9,798 nt of DNA from NCBI GenBank assembly GCA_947623855.1, contig CANQHW010000039.1, forward strand, positions 1 to 9,798. The letters run 5' to 3'. A program made the translations under genes and the position numbers. Positions 1 through 5,946 of the stretch are shown here, in pieces. The notes beneath the pieces are model-generated. The model was not told the DNA's origin. It did not search any database and saw only the letters and a program-made list of their open reading frames with translations. This DNA is from an uncultured Bacilli bacterium (GTDB lineage Bacteria; Bacillota_I; Bacilli_A; RF39; UBA660). How positions within the stretch are numbered: position 1 is the stretch's first letter; every line of letters starts with the position of its first letter.

Positions 1-1458
1 GCAAGAACGATGCCACCTTTCGCTGTTCCATCTAACTTTGTCAACACAATTCCCGTAATATTTGTAATCTCTTTAATAGGAGGTATTTACTATTTTAATA
101 GTAGTTATGATGGTATCCCAGTAGAAAAAGAAGATGAACTTACTGAATCAGTTCTAAATCACTACTTAGATTATATCCCTTTTGCTATATATGATACCGA
201 TACAGTTCCTTACTATAATCAAGCTATCACCGTTACAGAAGTTTCTCCAAATCTCTTAATTAATACTGCTTTAAAAGGTACTGATACTTTTATTGAATGT
301 GAAGATGATTGCTTACCAAAAGAAGTTACTGATAAACATTTCTTACTTCAAAAATTAATAAATACTAATATTAAAGGCTATACTTTTTATCCTTTAAAAA
401 AAGTTAAAGGTTATTTAAAAAGAATGTATAATGTCTCTGATATATATTTAAAAGAATATGATACTTTTGAATATACAGGTAATGAAATAATGTATTATAA
501 TGAAGGTTTTTTAAGTAGAATTACTACTGATTTAACCTATCAAGTAATTCATAATGTCGATAAATATGAAGTAGTAAATAATGAATTAATCATCTATGAT
601 TATCCTATTAAAAGTAGTACTAATAATAAAGAATTAATGGATTTTCAAAATGGTCAAGTTATTGATTATAATAAACTTAATCTCGAAAATTCTACTATCT
701 ATAAAGAAGTAAATAACTATGTTTTAAATCATAAAAAAGACTTTACTCATTTTAAATATACTTTTAAAAAGAATGATAACGGTTATTATTGGTATAGTAG
801 TACCGTAGTAGATATTTCCGCTTCTCATGACCAACTATCTACTTATACTTTAAATACTTACTTAAATTATATCCCTTATGGTATCGAAGATGATTCTACT
901 ATTCCTTATTATAATCCTATAAGTACTGTAAATGATATTAATAAAAATTTATTAATAAGTATGACTTTAGAAAATAATGCCGAATTTATCCCTTGTGAAA
1001 ACCCCAATAATTGTTTACCAACTGAGGTAACTAATCGTTTTTATAAAACTTATACTAAAAAATATTATGGTAGTGATACTATTGGATATGATTTTTATCC
1101 TGCATCTAAAATAAACTATTATTTAAAAAGAATGTATAATACTTCTTTAACTAATATAACTCTTTCAGAATATGATAAATGGTTATTTAAAGATAGGGAA
1201 ATAATGTCTTATGCTAATGGCTTTCTAGAAAGAGAAAAGGATGCTTGGATTCCTAAAATAAACCATACTATTACAGATTATGAATTCCAAGATGATACTT
1301 TAATTATCTATGATAAAGTATATGAAGAAAAATATCGTAAAAAATATAACTGTCTAACTCAAAAAGAACTATCTAATTTAGAAGATGCTCCTTTATATAA
1401 ACATACCTTTAAGAAAAATGCCACAGGTTATTATTGGTATAGTACAGAAGCTATCTAA
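1..1458 (+). CDS. Membrane-anchored surface protein with two tandem extracellular domains (A-B), probably 5'-partial
   Basis: I do not recognise this family. The frame is open to the left edge, and the first in-frame ATG (position 10) has only 9 bases upstream, so no ribosome binding site can be judged. The third paralogue has a ~38-residue tail before its membrane helix, so the true start probably lies outside the window. Counting from ATG 10, a hydrophobic helix spans residues 13-29, followed by two homologous domains at about 47-267 (sub-type A) and 279-481 (sub-type B). Shared landmarks are YLxYIP, T(V/I)PYYN, a close Cys pair before LP, GYxFYP, YLKRMYN, EYD, GFL, LIIYD, and a C-terminal TFKKNxxGYYWYS. 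One N-terminal helix and no second membrane segment predict an N-in, C-out anchored extracellular protein. The function is unknown. It is very rich in Asn and Tyr, like its two downstream paralogues. Confidence 0.85.
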   Translation, partial: ARTMPPFAVPSNFVNTIPVIFVISLIGGIYYFNSSYDGIPVEKEDELTESVLNHYLDYIPFAIYDTDTVPYYNQAITVTEVSPNLLINTALKGTDTFIECEDDCLPKEVTDKHFLLQKLINTNIKGYTFYPLKKVKGYLKRMYNVSDIYLKEYDTFEYTGNEIMYYNEGFLSRITTDLTYQVIHNVDKYEVVNNELIIYDYPIKSSTNNKELMDFQNGQVIDYNKLNLENSTIYKEVNNYVLNHKKDFTHFKYTFKKNDNGYYWYSSTVVDISASHDQLSTYTLNTYLNYIPYGIEDDSTIPYYNPISTVNDINKNLLISMTLENNAEFIPCENPNNCLPTEVTNRFYKTYTKKYYGSDTIGYDFYPASKINYYLKRMYNTSLTNITLSEYDKWLFKDREIMSYANGFLEREKDAWIPKINHTITDYEFQDDTLIIYDKVYEEKYRKKYNCLTQKELSNLEDAPLYKHTFKKNATGYYWYSTEAI

Positions 1459-1510
1459 TTTACTTAATATTGTAAACTAAAACTTTCTTCTTCATTAATT
1501 TTTATCTACC

Positions 1511-1533
1511 TATGCTATAATTAAAGTGGTGAG
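1511..1533 (+). promoter_or_regulatory. Extended -10 promoter and RBS of the second array gene
   Basis: An extended -10 (TATGCTATAAT, 1511-1521; TATAAT at 1516-1521) lies just upstream of the ATG at 1537. No good -35 is visible at 16-18 bp spacing. The predicted transcription start (~1527) gives a leader of only about ten bases, containing GGTGAG (1528-1533) as a weak, close ribosome binding site. The same 11-mer recurs at 4264-4274. Confidence 0.5.
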
Positions 1534-1536
1534 TAT

Positions 1537-3093
1537 ATGGAAACTAAAAAGAATCATAAGGGGCTTATTTTAATTGTTATTGGAGTTATATTATTAGTAG
1601 TATTAACTATTCTAGGTGTTAAATATTATTTAGATAATTATGTTAATAATCCTTCCGAAGAACCACCAATTGAAGAAGAAATTGTTAGCTTAACTGATGC
1701 AGAACTAAATACTTATTTAAGTTATATTCCTTATGGCGATACTAATACCCAAACTGTTCCTTATTATAATCGTAATATTACCATCGATGAAGTAGATGCT
1801 ACTTTATTAGTTAATATGGCTTTAAATGGTAATCATGAGTTTGTAAAGTGTAGTGATGAAAGTACCTGCCTTCCTCAAGAAATTGTATCTAAACACTATG
1901 TTCCTTATGGTAACTGTCATAATGATGGAACTTGTGATCCTAAAGGATATGATTTTTATCCTTTAGATAAAGTAAATACTAGTTTAAAGAAAATGTATAA
2001 TATCGATTTTAAAGATTTAAAAATCGAAGAAAATACCACATTTGAATATACGGGTAATGAAATAATGTATTATCATAATGGTTTTTTAAGCCGGCAAACT
2101 ACCGGATCTACAAAGCATATAGTTCATACCATTGACAAATATGAAGTAAATGATAATACTTTAATTATCTATGATTATCCAGTTACTGGAGCAGATAGTT
2201 ATGATTATCAAGATAATTATGTTTATTATGAAATTCGGGATTTTCAAAATGGCTTAGTTATCGAATATAAAAATATTGATCCGGAAAATACTGCTTACTC
2301 TAATGCTGCTCACGATCAAAAAATTCAGTCTTATATTTTCCAACATAAAGATGACTTTACTTTATTTAAATATACTTTTAAGAAAAATAATGATAACTAT
2401 TATTGGTATAGTAGTGAAGTCTTAAGTGATGAAAGAAAAGAAAATACTTTTACCGAATATGAATTAGAAGAATACTTAGGATATGTTCCTTACAAACAGT
2501 ATAATAATGAAGGATTCCCCTATGTTAGTGAAAAAAGTACAATAAATGATGTCGATAAAAAAGTATTAATAAGTTATGCCATGAATGGCGCCGGTGAATT
2601 AGTATATTGTGAAGATGCCAATAATTGTTTAACTGATATAGATGAATATAACCGGGGCGTAATTGCTTATTCCAATTGCTATTCGACAAAAAACTATTGT
2701 ACTCCTAAAGGCTATTATTTTTATCCCCTAAGAAAAGTTGATGCTAATCTTCAAAAAATGTATAACATTAATTTTGATAGTATAGATATTCAAGAATATG
2801 ATATGTGGACCGATGGGTTAAATCATATGTATTATCATAATGGGTTTTTAAGTTGGGAATGCTGTGGTTCTGATTTTAGCTTAAAAGAAGAAGTTTCCCG
2901 ATATGAGGTTGTTAATGACGAGTTATTAATCTATTCTAATGCCTACGAAGACATATCTATGTCTCCTGATATCAGAAATCCTATAACTAAAGAAAACCTA
3001 TCTAATATTAAAGAAGCTCCTTTATATAAACATACTTTTAAAAAAAATGCGACAGGATATTACTGGTATAGCACCGAAGTCGTTAAAGAATAA
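1537..3093 (+). CDS. Membrane-anchored surface protein with two tandem extracellular domains (A-B)
   Basis: This is a full-length paralogue (518 aa) of the proteins on either side, of unknown function. A basic N-terminus (KKNHKG) precedes a transmembrane helix at residues 9-31 ending in GVKYYLD, a junction closely matched in the third paralogue. An acidic, proline-containing linker (35-50) leads to domain A (about 57-296) and domain B (about 309-516). Domain A contains TVPYYN, GYDFYP, EIMYY, NGFLSR, IIYDYP, DFQNG and FKYTFKKN. Domain B ends in PLYKHTFKKNATGYYWYSTE, nearly identical to the end of the upstream gene. Cys pairs sit at 105/111 and 127/133 in domain A, and at 358/364 and 381/388 in domain B, with an extra CC at 442-443. 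This fits extracellular disulfides, which is inferred. The start is ATG 1537, preceded by GGTGAG and its own extended -10 promoter. No clear terminator follows the upstream gene, so read-through is possible. Confidence 0.88.
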   Translation: METKKNHKGLILIVIGVILLVVLTILGVKYYLDNYVNNPSEEPPIEEEIVSLTDAELNTYLSYIPYGDTNTQTVPYYNRNITIDEVDATLLVNMALNGNHEFVKCSDESTCLPQEIVSKHYVPYGNCHNDGTCDPKGYDFYPLDKVNTSLKKMYNIDFKDLKIEENTTFEYTGNEIMYYHNGFLSRQTTGSTKHIVHTIDKYEVNDNTLIIYDYPVTGADSYDYQDNYVYYEIRDFQNGLVIEYKNIDPENTAYSNAAHDQKIQSYIFQHKDDFTLFKYTFKKNNDNYYWYSSEVLSDERKENTFTEYELEEYLGYVPYKQYNNEGFPYVSEKSTINDVDKKVLISYAMNGAGELVYCEDANNCLTDIDEYNRGVIAYSNCYSTKNYCTPKGYYFYPLRKVDANLQKMYNINFDSIDIQEYDMWTDGLNHMYYHNGFLSWECCGSDFSLKEEVSRYEVVNDELLIYSNAYEDISMSPDIRNPITKENLSNIKEAPLYKHTFKKNATGYYWYSTEVVKE

Positions 3094-3113
3094 TCTAGAT
3101 AATTATTTTAAAA

Positions 3114-3142
3114 TATGATATATTTAAATAGAATAAAGGGTG
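3114..3142 (+). promoter_or_regulatory. Extended -10 promoter and RBS of the third array gene
   Basis: TATGATATATT (3114-3124; -10 TATATT at 3119-3124, five of six consensus bases) has a TG extension and no convincing -35. AAAGGGTG (3135-3142) is spaced well for ATG 3149 but overlaps the alternative GTG at 3140. That is the reason for choosing ATG 3149. Confidence 0.45.
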
Positions 3143-3148
3143 TCGATT

Positions 3149-4129
3149 ATGGATAATAAAGAAGAAAAAAAAGAAGGTTTTGTTTTAACTGATGATAATA
3201 TTCCTAAATTTAAAGAACCATTAAAACCTACTATAGTTGAACAAACTCCTAAGAAAAAATCTGTTCCTATTGCTATTATCATCATAGGAGTTCTTTTCCT
3301 TGCCATAGCATCTATATTTGGTGTTAAATACTATATGGATAGTAAAAAACCTTCTTCCGATAATAAACCCAATAACTCTGATTCCGAAAAAGAAGAAGAC
3401 TCTTCTGCTACTACTATAACACAAAGTGAATTAGAAACCTATTTAAGCTATATTCCTTTTGGAGCTAAAGATCATTCTACCTTACCATATTATAACTCTG
3501 TAAGTACTGTCATTGAAATCAAAAAGAATTTATTAATAAATACCGCTATGGAAGGAATGCCCGAATTTAAACCTTGTGAAAATCCGGAAAACTGTTTACC
3601 TGAAGCCGTTACTAATGCTTCCTTTACCACTAAAACATATTGTTATGGTGGAGTATGTAATATTATAGGTTATGATTATTACCCTTTAGCTAAAGTAGAT
3701 GCTAATCTTCAAAAAATGTATAATATTAATTTTACTACTACCGAAGTAAAAGAATATGATACTTGGGAAAAAGCTGGTAACTTAATAATGTATTATAATA
3801 ACGGTTTTTTAATTAAAGAAGTATCTTCTTGGGATGATTATGTTATCCATATTATCGATAGATATGAAGAAAAAGATACTAAACTAATTATCTATGAATA
3901 TGCTATAAATGGTTGTTATACTTGTAATACTCCTAAAGATTTTCAAAATAATCGGGTTATTTCTCGAGAAGATATAAATCCTAATAATACCGCTATGAGT
4001 ATTGCCGATATTAATATAGCTGTAAGTAACTATGTTAAAAAACATAAAGAAGATTTTACTTTATTTAAACATACTTTTAACCAAAATGGTGATGGTTATT
4101 CTTGGTATAGTAGTGAAGTCGTCAAATAA
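3149..4129 (+). CDS. Membrane-anchored surface protein with a single extracellular domain (A only)
   Basis: This is the third paralogue, 326 aa from ATG 3149. GTG 3140 in the same frame is less likely because the AAAGGGTG ribosome binding site overlaps it. The order is a charged cytoplasmic tail (1-38, ending PKKKS), a transmembrane helix (about 39-60), GVKYYMD, a low-complexity Asn/Ser/Glu linker (68-90), then one domain (about 94-325). The landmarks match domain A of the two upstream genes: TLPYYN, GYDYYP, LQKMYN, KEYDTW, IMYYNNGFL, LIIYEY, DFQNNRVI, HKEDFTLFKHTF and SWYSSEVV. Sub-type B is absent, so this copy either lost it or represents the ancestral unit. Cys pairs occur at 143/149, 165/170 and 256/259. 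The function is unknown. A surface location is inferred from the single N-terminal helix. Confidence 0.87.
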   Translation: MDNKEEKKEGFVLTDDNIPKFKEPLKPTIVEQTPKKKSVPIAIIIIGVLFLAIASIFGVKYYMDSKKPSSDNKPNNSDSEKEEDSSATTITQSELETYLSYIPFGAKDHSTLPYYNSVSTVIEIKKNLLINTAMEGMPEFKPCENPENCLPEAVTNASFTTKTYCYGGVCNIIGYDYYPLAKVDANLQKMYNINFTTTEVKEYDTWEKAGNLIMYYNNGFLIKEVSSWDDYVIHIIDRYEEKDTKLIIYEYAINGCYTCNTPKDFQNNRVISREDINPNNTAMSIADINIAVSNYVKKHKEDFTLFKHTFNQNGDGYSWYSSEVVK

Positions 4130-4150
4130 AACCAATTTTAAAAATTGGTT
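4130..4150 (+). terminator. Possible weak terminator hairpin after the surface-protein array
   Basis: AACCAATTTT (4130-4139) and AAAATTGGTT (4141-4150) are perfect inverted arms starting directly after the stop codon. A realistic fold is an 8-bp stem with a 5-nt loop. What follows is GTTTGAC, not a run of T, so termination efficiency is doubtful. The hairpin abuts the -35 of the next promoter. Confidence 0.4.
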
Positions 4151-4152
4151 GT

Positions 4153-4181
4153 TTGACAAAATAAGCGCATTTAAATATAGT
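4153..4181 (+). promoter_or_regulatory. Near-consensus sigma-A promoter in the intergenic region
   Basis: TTGACA (4153-4158) and TATAGT (4176-4181) are separated by exactly 17 bp, one base from a perfect housekeeping promoter. Transcription would start near 4188. The next strong terminator is at 4348-4385, predicting an RNA of about 200 nt whose only clear coding element is the 9-codon ORF at 4304-4333. Confidence 0.6.
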
Positions 4182-4263
4182 GGTAATATCTAATTTTTAT
4201 ACCGCATACTCTTTACATTATTGACGTTTCAAGACAAAGTTTAACATTTTAATCTAAAGAAGC

Positions 4264-4294
4264 TATGCTATAATATAATTAGAATAGAAAGGAG
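4264..4294 (+). promoter_or_regulatory. Extended -10 promoter and strong Shine-Dalgarno for the micro-ORF
   Basis: TATGCTATAAT (4264-4274) matches the extended -10 of the second array gene at all 11 positions and is followed at once by ATAATT. No well-spaced -35 is seen. AAAGGAGG (4287-4294), nearly the full anti-16S complement, lies 9 nt before ATG 4304. It is among the strongest ribosome binding sites in the window. Confidence 0.5.
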
Positions 4295-4303
4295 GCTTTG
4301 AAT

Positions 4304-4333
4304 ATGTGGGCTTGGCTAAGAAGATTCCTATAA
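4304..4333 (+). CDS. Nine-residue micropeptide or leader peptide MWAWLRRFL
   Basis: The ORF is ATG, eight sense codons, TAA, then an immediate in-frame TAG. It encodes MWAWLRRFL: two Trp, a basic Arg-Arg pair, the rest hydrophobic. Support comes from its setting: a strong Shine-Dalgarno at ideal spacing, an extended -10 promoter just upstream, a consensus promoter further up, and a strong terminator 15 nt after the stop. The last codons and stop form the 5' arm of a small hairpin, so a translating ribosome would block that hairpin, as in attenuator leader peptides. The next gene encodes a CPBP-like membrane protein with its own promoter. It could be a regulatory leader peptide, a functional micropeptide, or a fortuitous ORF in a small RNA. 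Confidence 0.45.
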   Translation: MWAWLRRFL

Positions 4334-4347
4334 TAGTTCAATAGGGA

Positions 4348-4385
4348 GAAAAAGTTTCACGATTTTAAAAAAGTGAAACTTTTTT
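4348..4385 (+). terminator. Strong intrinsic terminator after the micro-ORF
   Basis: AAAAAGTTTCAC (4349-4360) and GTGAAACTTTTT (4373-4384) form a perfect 12-bp stem around a 12-nt loop, with a six-T run at 4380-4385. It ends the small transcription unit before the promoter of the CPBP-like gene. Confidence 0.8.
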
Positions 4386-4438
4386 CTATGTCTAATTATT
4401 GTAAAATCCTCTTATTGCGTCCTTTAAGTATTTTAGAA

Positions 4439-4467
4439 TGTGATATAATCAAAGTAGGAAAGTAGGG
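4439..4467 (+). promoter_or_regulatory. Extended -10 promoter and RBS of the CPBP-like gene
   Basis: TGTGATATAAT (4439-4449) holds TATAAT at 4444-4449 with a TG extension at 4441-4442. The best -35-like hexamer (TTGCGT, 4415-4420) is too far away. AGGAAAGTAGGG (4456-4467) supplies the ribosome binding site ahead of ATG 4473. Confidence 0.55.
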
Positions 4468-4472
4468 ATTAT

Positions 4473-5162
4473 ATGCAAAAAGAAACTAAAACAATTGGTT
4501 TATTAAAAACTGTTTCCATGTTTTTACTATATTTTATTTATACTTATTTTGCCGGAATGGTTATGAATAGTATGGGCATTAAAGATACTACCATCGGTAT
4601 GTTTATTGCCGATATTATCTTCTTAATTATCATCGTATGGGTATATGCGCGCAATATTAAAGAAGACTTTAAAAGACTGAAAAAAGATTATAAACCGGGT
4701 AAAATTATTAAAATGGTAGTATTCTGGGTTATCATAATGTTTGTCATAAACATTTTAATGGGAGCCATAACCGATGTCATTGCTCCGAATTTAGCTACTG
4801 ATGAAAATACCACCGCCATATCTAATTTAGCTACCATCTCAATCGTTTATACCATCTTTAAAACTATGATATTTACAAGTATTGCTGAAGAATTATTATT
4901 CCGCGAAAGCTTAAGTGAAGTAATTGATAATAATACTATGTTTGTTATTATTTCTGCTTTAATTTATACCGTTATGAACTTTATATTCACGGATACAACA
5001 AGTGGAAATATCATAATTTATATGCTGATGTATTTAGTACCCGGATTAGTATTTTCTTATGTGTATACAAAACACGATCGGAACATATTACTAATAATGT
5101 TAATCAAATTTTGTTATAACATCATACCATTATTACTCTTATTATTTGTACCAGAAGCCTAA
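4473..5162 (+). CDS. CPBP (Abi/Rce1-like) integral membrane protein with altered active-site motifs
   Basis: This 229-aa polytopic membrane protein has about six hydrophobic segments (around 13-31, 40-58, 79-100, 119-136, 156-172 and 180-226). The CPBP family contains intramembrane glutamic proteases such as Rce1 and some bacteriocin-immunity or peptide-processing proteins. Motif 1 (EExxxR) is intact as E139, E140 and R144 in AEELLFRE. Motif 2, usually FxxxH, aligns with YTVMN (165-169), placing Asn where His is expected. Motif 3, usually HxxxN, aligns with KFCYN (212-216), giving Lys for His while the Asn remains. It may be a non-proteolytic or mechanistically divergent member. The length is normal for the family. 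It has its own promoter and a good ribosome binding site. The next gene follows after 32 nt without a terminator, so the two are probably co-transcribed. The substrate is unknown. Confidence 0.8.
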   Translation: MQKETKTIGLLKTVSMFLLYFIYTYFAGMVMNSMGIKDTTIGMFIADIIFLIIIVWVYARNIKEDFKRLKKDYKPGKIIKMVVFWVIIMFVINILMGAITDVIAPNLATDENTTAISNLATISIVYTIFKTMIFTSIAEELLFRESLSEVIDNNTMFVIISALIYTVMNFIFTDTTSGNIIIYMLMYLVPGLVFSYVYTKHDRNILLIMLIKFCYNIIPLLLLLFVPEA

Positions 5163-5194
5163 AAAATTATTATTAATAGAAAGGGAGGAGCACT

Positions 5195-5872
5195 ATGTCT
5201 AAAAATAATAAAGATATTTATTTAAAGGCCATCATTATTATTTTAGTAATCTGTAGTTGTGGTATAAGTCTTGCTTATTTTATGCAAAGTCCTCCTCAAA
5301 AAGAAGAACCTGCTAAAGTAATCGAAAATAAAGAAACAAAAATAACTAAAAGTGAGAATGCCAAATATATTACTTATAATGTTATTGATTATGAAAGAAA
5401 TTTAACCTATAGTTGGGATTTTATTAAAGATAAAAGTAAAAGTATTAAAGAAAATATTATGATGGATGTTAATCTTCGTTTAAACATCGATAATATAAAT
5501 ACTGCTGATACCAAAGATATTGCCAAAAGAGTTGATCAAAACAAATTAATCATATCTTTTGATCACCATGGTGCTCTACCTTTAAATGCTCAAGTTAAAA
5601 TAAACGTTCAAGATAAATTTAAAGATAATGATAATCTCTATTTATATTACTATAATCCCCAAACTAAACAAATTGAATTTATGGAAAAAGATATTCCCGT
5701 TAAAGATAGTTATGCGACTTTTAAAATAAGCCATTGTAGTGATTACTTTTTAACCGCGGCCGTTGTTAACGATGCCGTTAATAATCCTAAAAATTTAAAT
5801 TATATTATCATTGGTTTAGGAGCTGTTGCTGTTATCTTAATTGCTATTACTTTAGTACAATCTAAAAAATAA
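5195..5872 (+). CDS. Bitopic membrane protein with extracellular HCSDY-type domain
   Basis: This 225-aa protein has an N-terminal hydrophobic segment (about 11-29) and a C-terminal one (about 203-222), flanked by charged ends (SKNNK and QSKK). The ~170 residues between are probably extracellular. Residues 148-187 (LYLYYYNPQTKQIEFMEK and on to ISHCSDYFLTA) resemble the beta-rich module ending in an H-[CF]-S-x-Y motif found near the C-terminal membrane anchor of many Bacillota surface proteins. That likeness is from memory of the family and has not been searched. No enzymatic motif is visible. The start is ATG 5195, with AAGGGAGGAG at 5181-5190. It lies 32 nt after the CPBP-like gene and ends at a clear terminator, so it is the last gene of that operon. 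Confidence 0.75.
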   Translation: MSKNNKDIYLKAIIIILVICSCGISLAYFMQSPPQKEEPAKVIENKETKITKSENAKYITYNVIDYERNLTYSWDFIKDKSKSIKENIMMDVNLRLNIDNINTADTKDIAKRVDQNKLIISFDHHGALPLNAQVKINVQDKFKDNDNLYLYYYNPQTKQIEFMEKDIPVKDSYATFKISHCSDYFLTAAVVNDAVNNPKNLNYIIIGLGAVAVILIAITLVQSKK

Positions 5873-5874
5873 TT

Positions 5875-5901
5875 AAAACTAATCATAGAATTAGTTTTTT
5901 T
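5875..5901 (+). terminator. Intrinsic terminator after the HCSDY protein gene
   Basis: AAAACTAAT (5875-5883) pairs with ATTAGTTTT (5890-5898) around a 6-nt loop, giving a 9-bp stem with a T run at 5895-5901. It starts two bases after the stop codon and separates the accessory genes from the ruvA operon. Confidence 0.8.
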
Positions 5902-5911
5902 AAACTCCCAC

Positions 5912-5940
5912 TTGACGAACAAAATTTTGTATTATATAAT
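5912..5940 (+). promoter_or_regulatory. Main ruvA operon promoter with palindromic spacer
   Basis: TTGACG (5912-5917), a 17-bp spacer and a perfect TATAAT (5935-5940) form a strong sigma-A promoter, with a start near 5947. The spacer contains the perfect 12-bp palindrome ACAAAATTTTGT (5919-5930). Read as CGAACAAAATTTTG (5916-5929), it resembles the Bacillus SOS/LexA box, which has GAAC-N4-GTTC at its core, but the right half is degenerate (TTTT for GTTC). Confidence 0.65.
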
Positions 5941-5946
5941 TAACTT

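Larger units (their letters stand above)
4188..4385 (+). ncRNA. Predicted ~200-nt small transcript or leader RNA containing a 9-codon ORF
   Basis: This is the stretch between a consensus promoter and a strong intrinsic terminator in a 343-bp region without a conventional gene. Its first ~75 nt encode nothing I recognise. It then contains a second extended -10 promoter, a strong ribosome binding site and a micro-ORF. A 7-bp hairpin (TTCCTAT 4325-4331 with ATAGGGA 4341-4347, one T-G pair) overlaps the end of the micro-ORF and precedes the terminator. I see no motif of 6S RNA, SRP RNA, tmRNA, T-box or a riboswitch I know. The boundaries are inferred from the signals only. Confidence 0.35.

Noticed and set aside
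3104..3115. Palindrome TATTTTAAAATA after the second array gene as a terminator
   Set aside because: It has no loop or T run, is simple AT sequence, and lies within the next gene's promoter region.
3124..3424. Minus-strand reading frames opposite the start of the third array gene
   Set aside because: They are low-complexity shadows of the coding strand with no ribosome binding site or family resemblance.
1..4129. Repeated short TA-rich motifs in the array as a CRISPR or DNA-level repeat array
   Set aside because: The repetition follows protein-domain duplication in frame, with no regular short repeat-spacer pattern.
4221..4249. TTGACG at 4221-4226 as the -35 of a third promoter in the intergenic region
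   Set aside because: At 16-18 bp spacing the -10 positions read AACATT, ACATTT or CATTTT, none close to TATAAT, and the next good -10 (4269) is 42 bp away.
4264..4385. Classical trp-operon attenuator based on the Trp codons in MWAWLRRFL
   Set aside because: The first hairpin and the terminator use separate sequences, with no clear mutually exclusive antiterminator, and the next gene is a CPBP-like protein and not a Trp gene. Kept only as a general leader-peptide possibility.
5195..5260. Lipoprotein signal at the N-terminus of the HCSDY protein (Cys20/Cys22)
   Set aside because: The residues around these Cys (VICSCG) do not fit a lipobox, and a transmembrane helix explains the region better.
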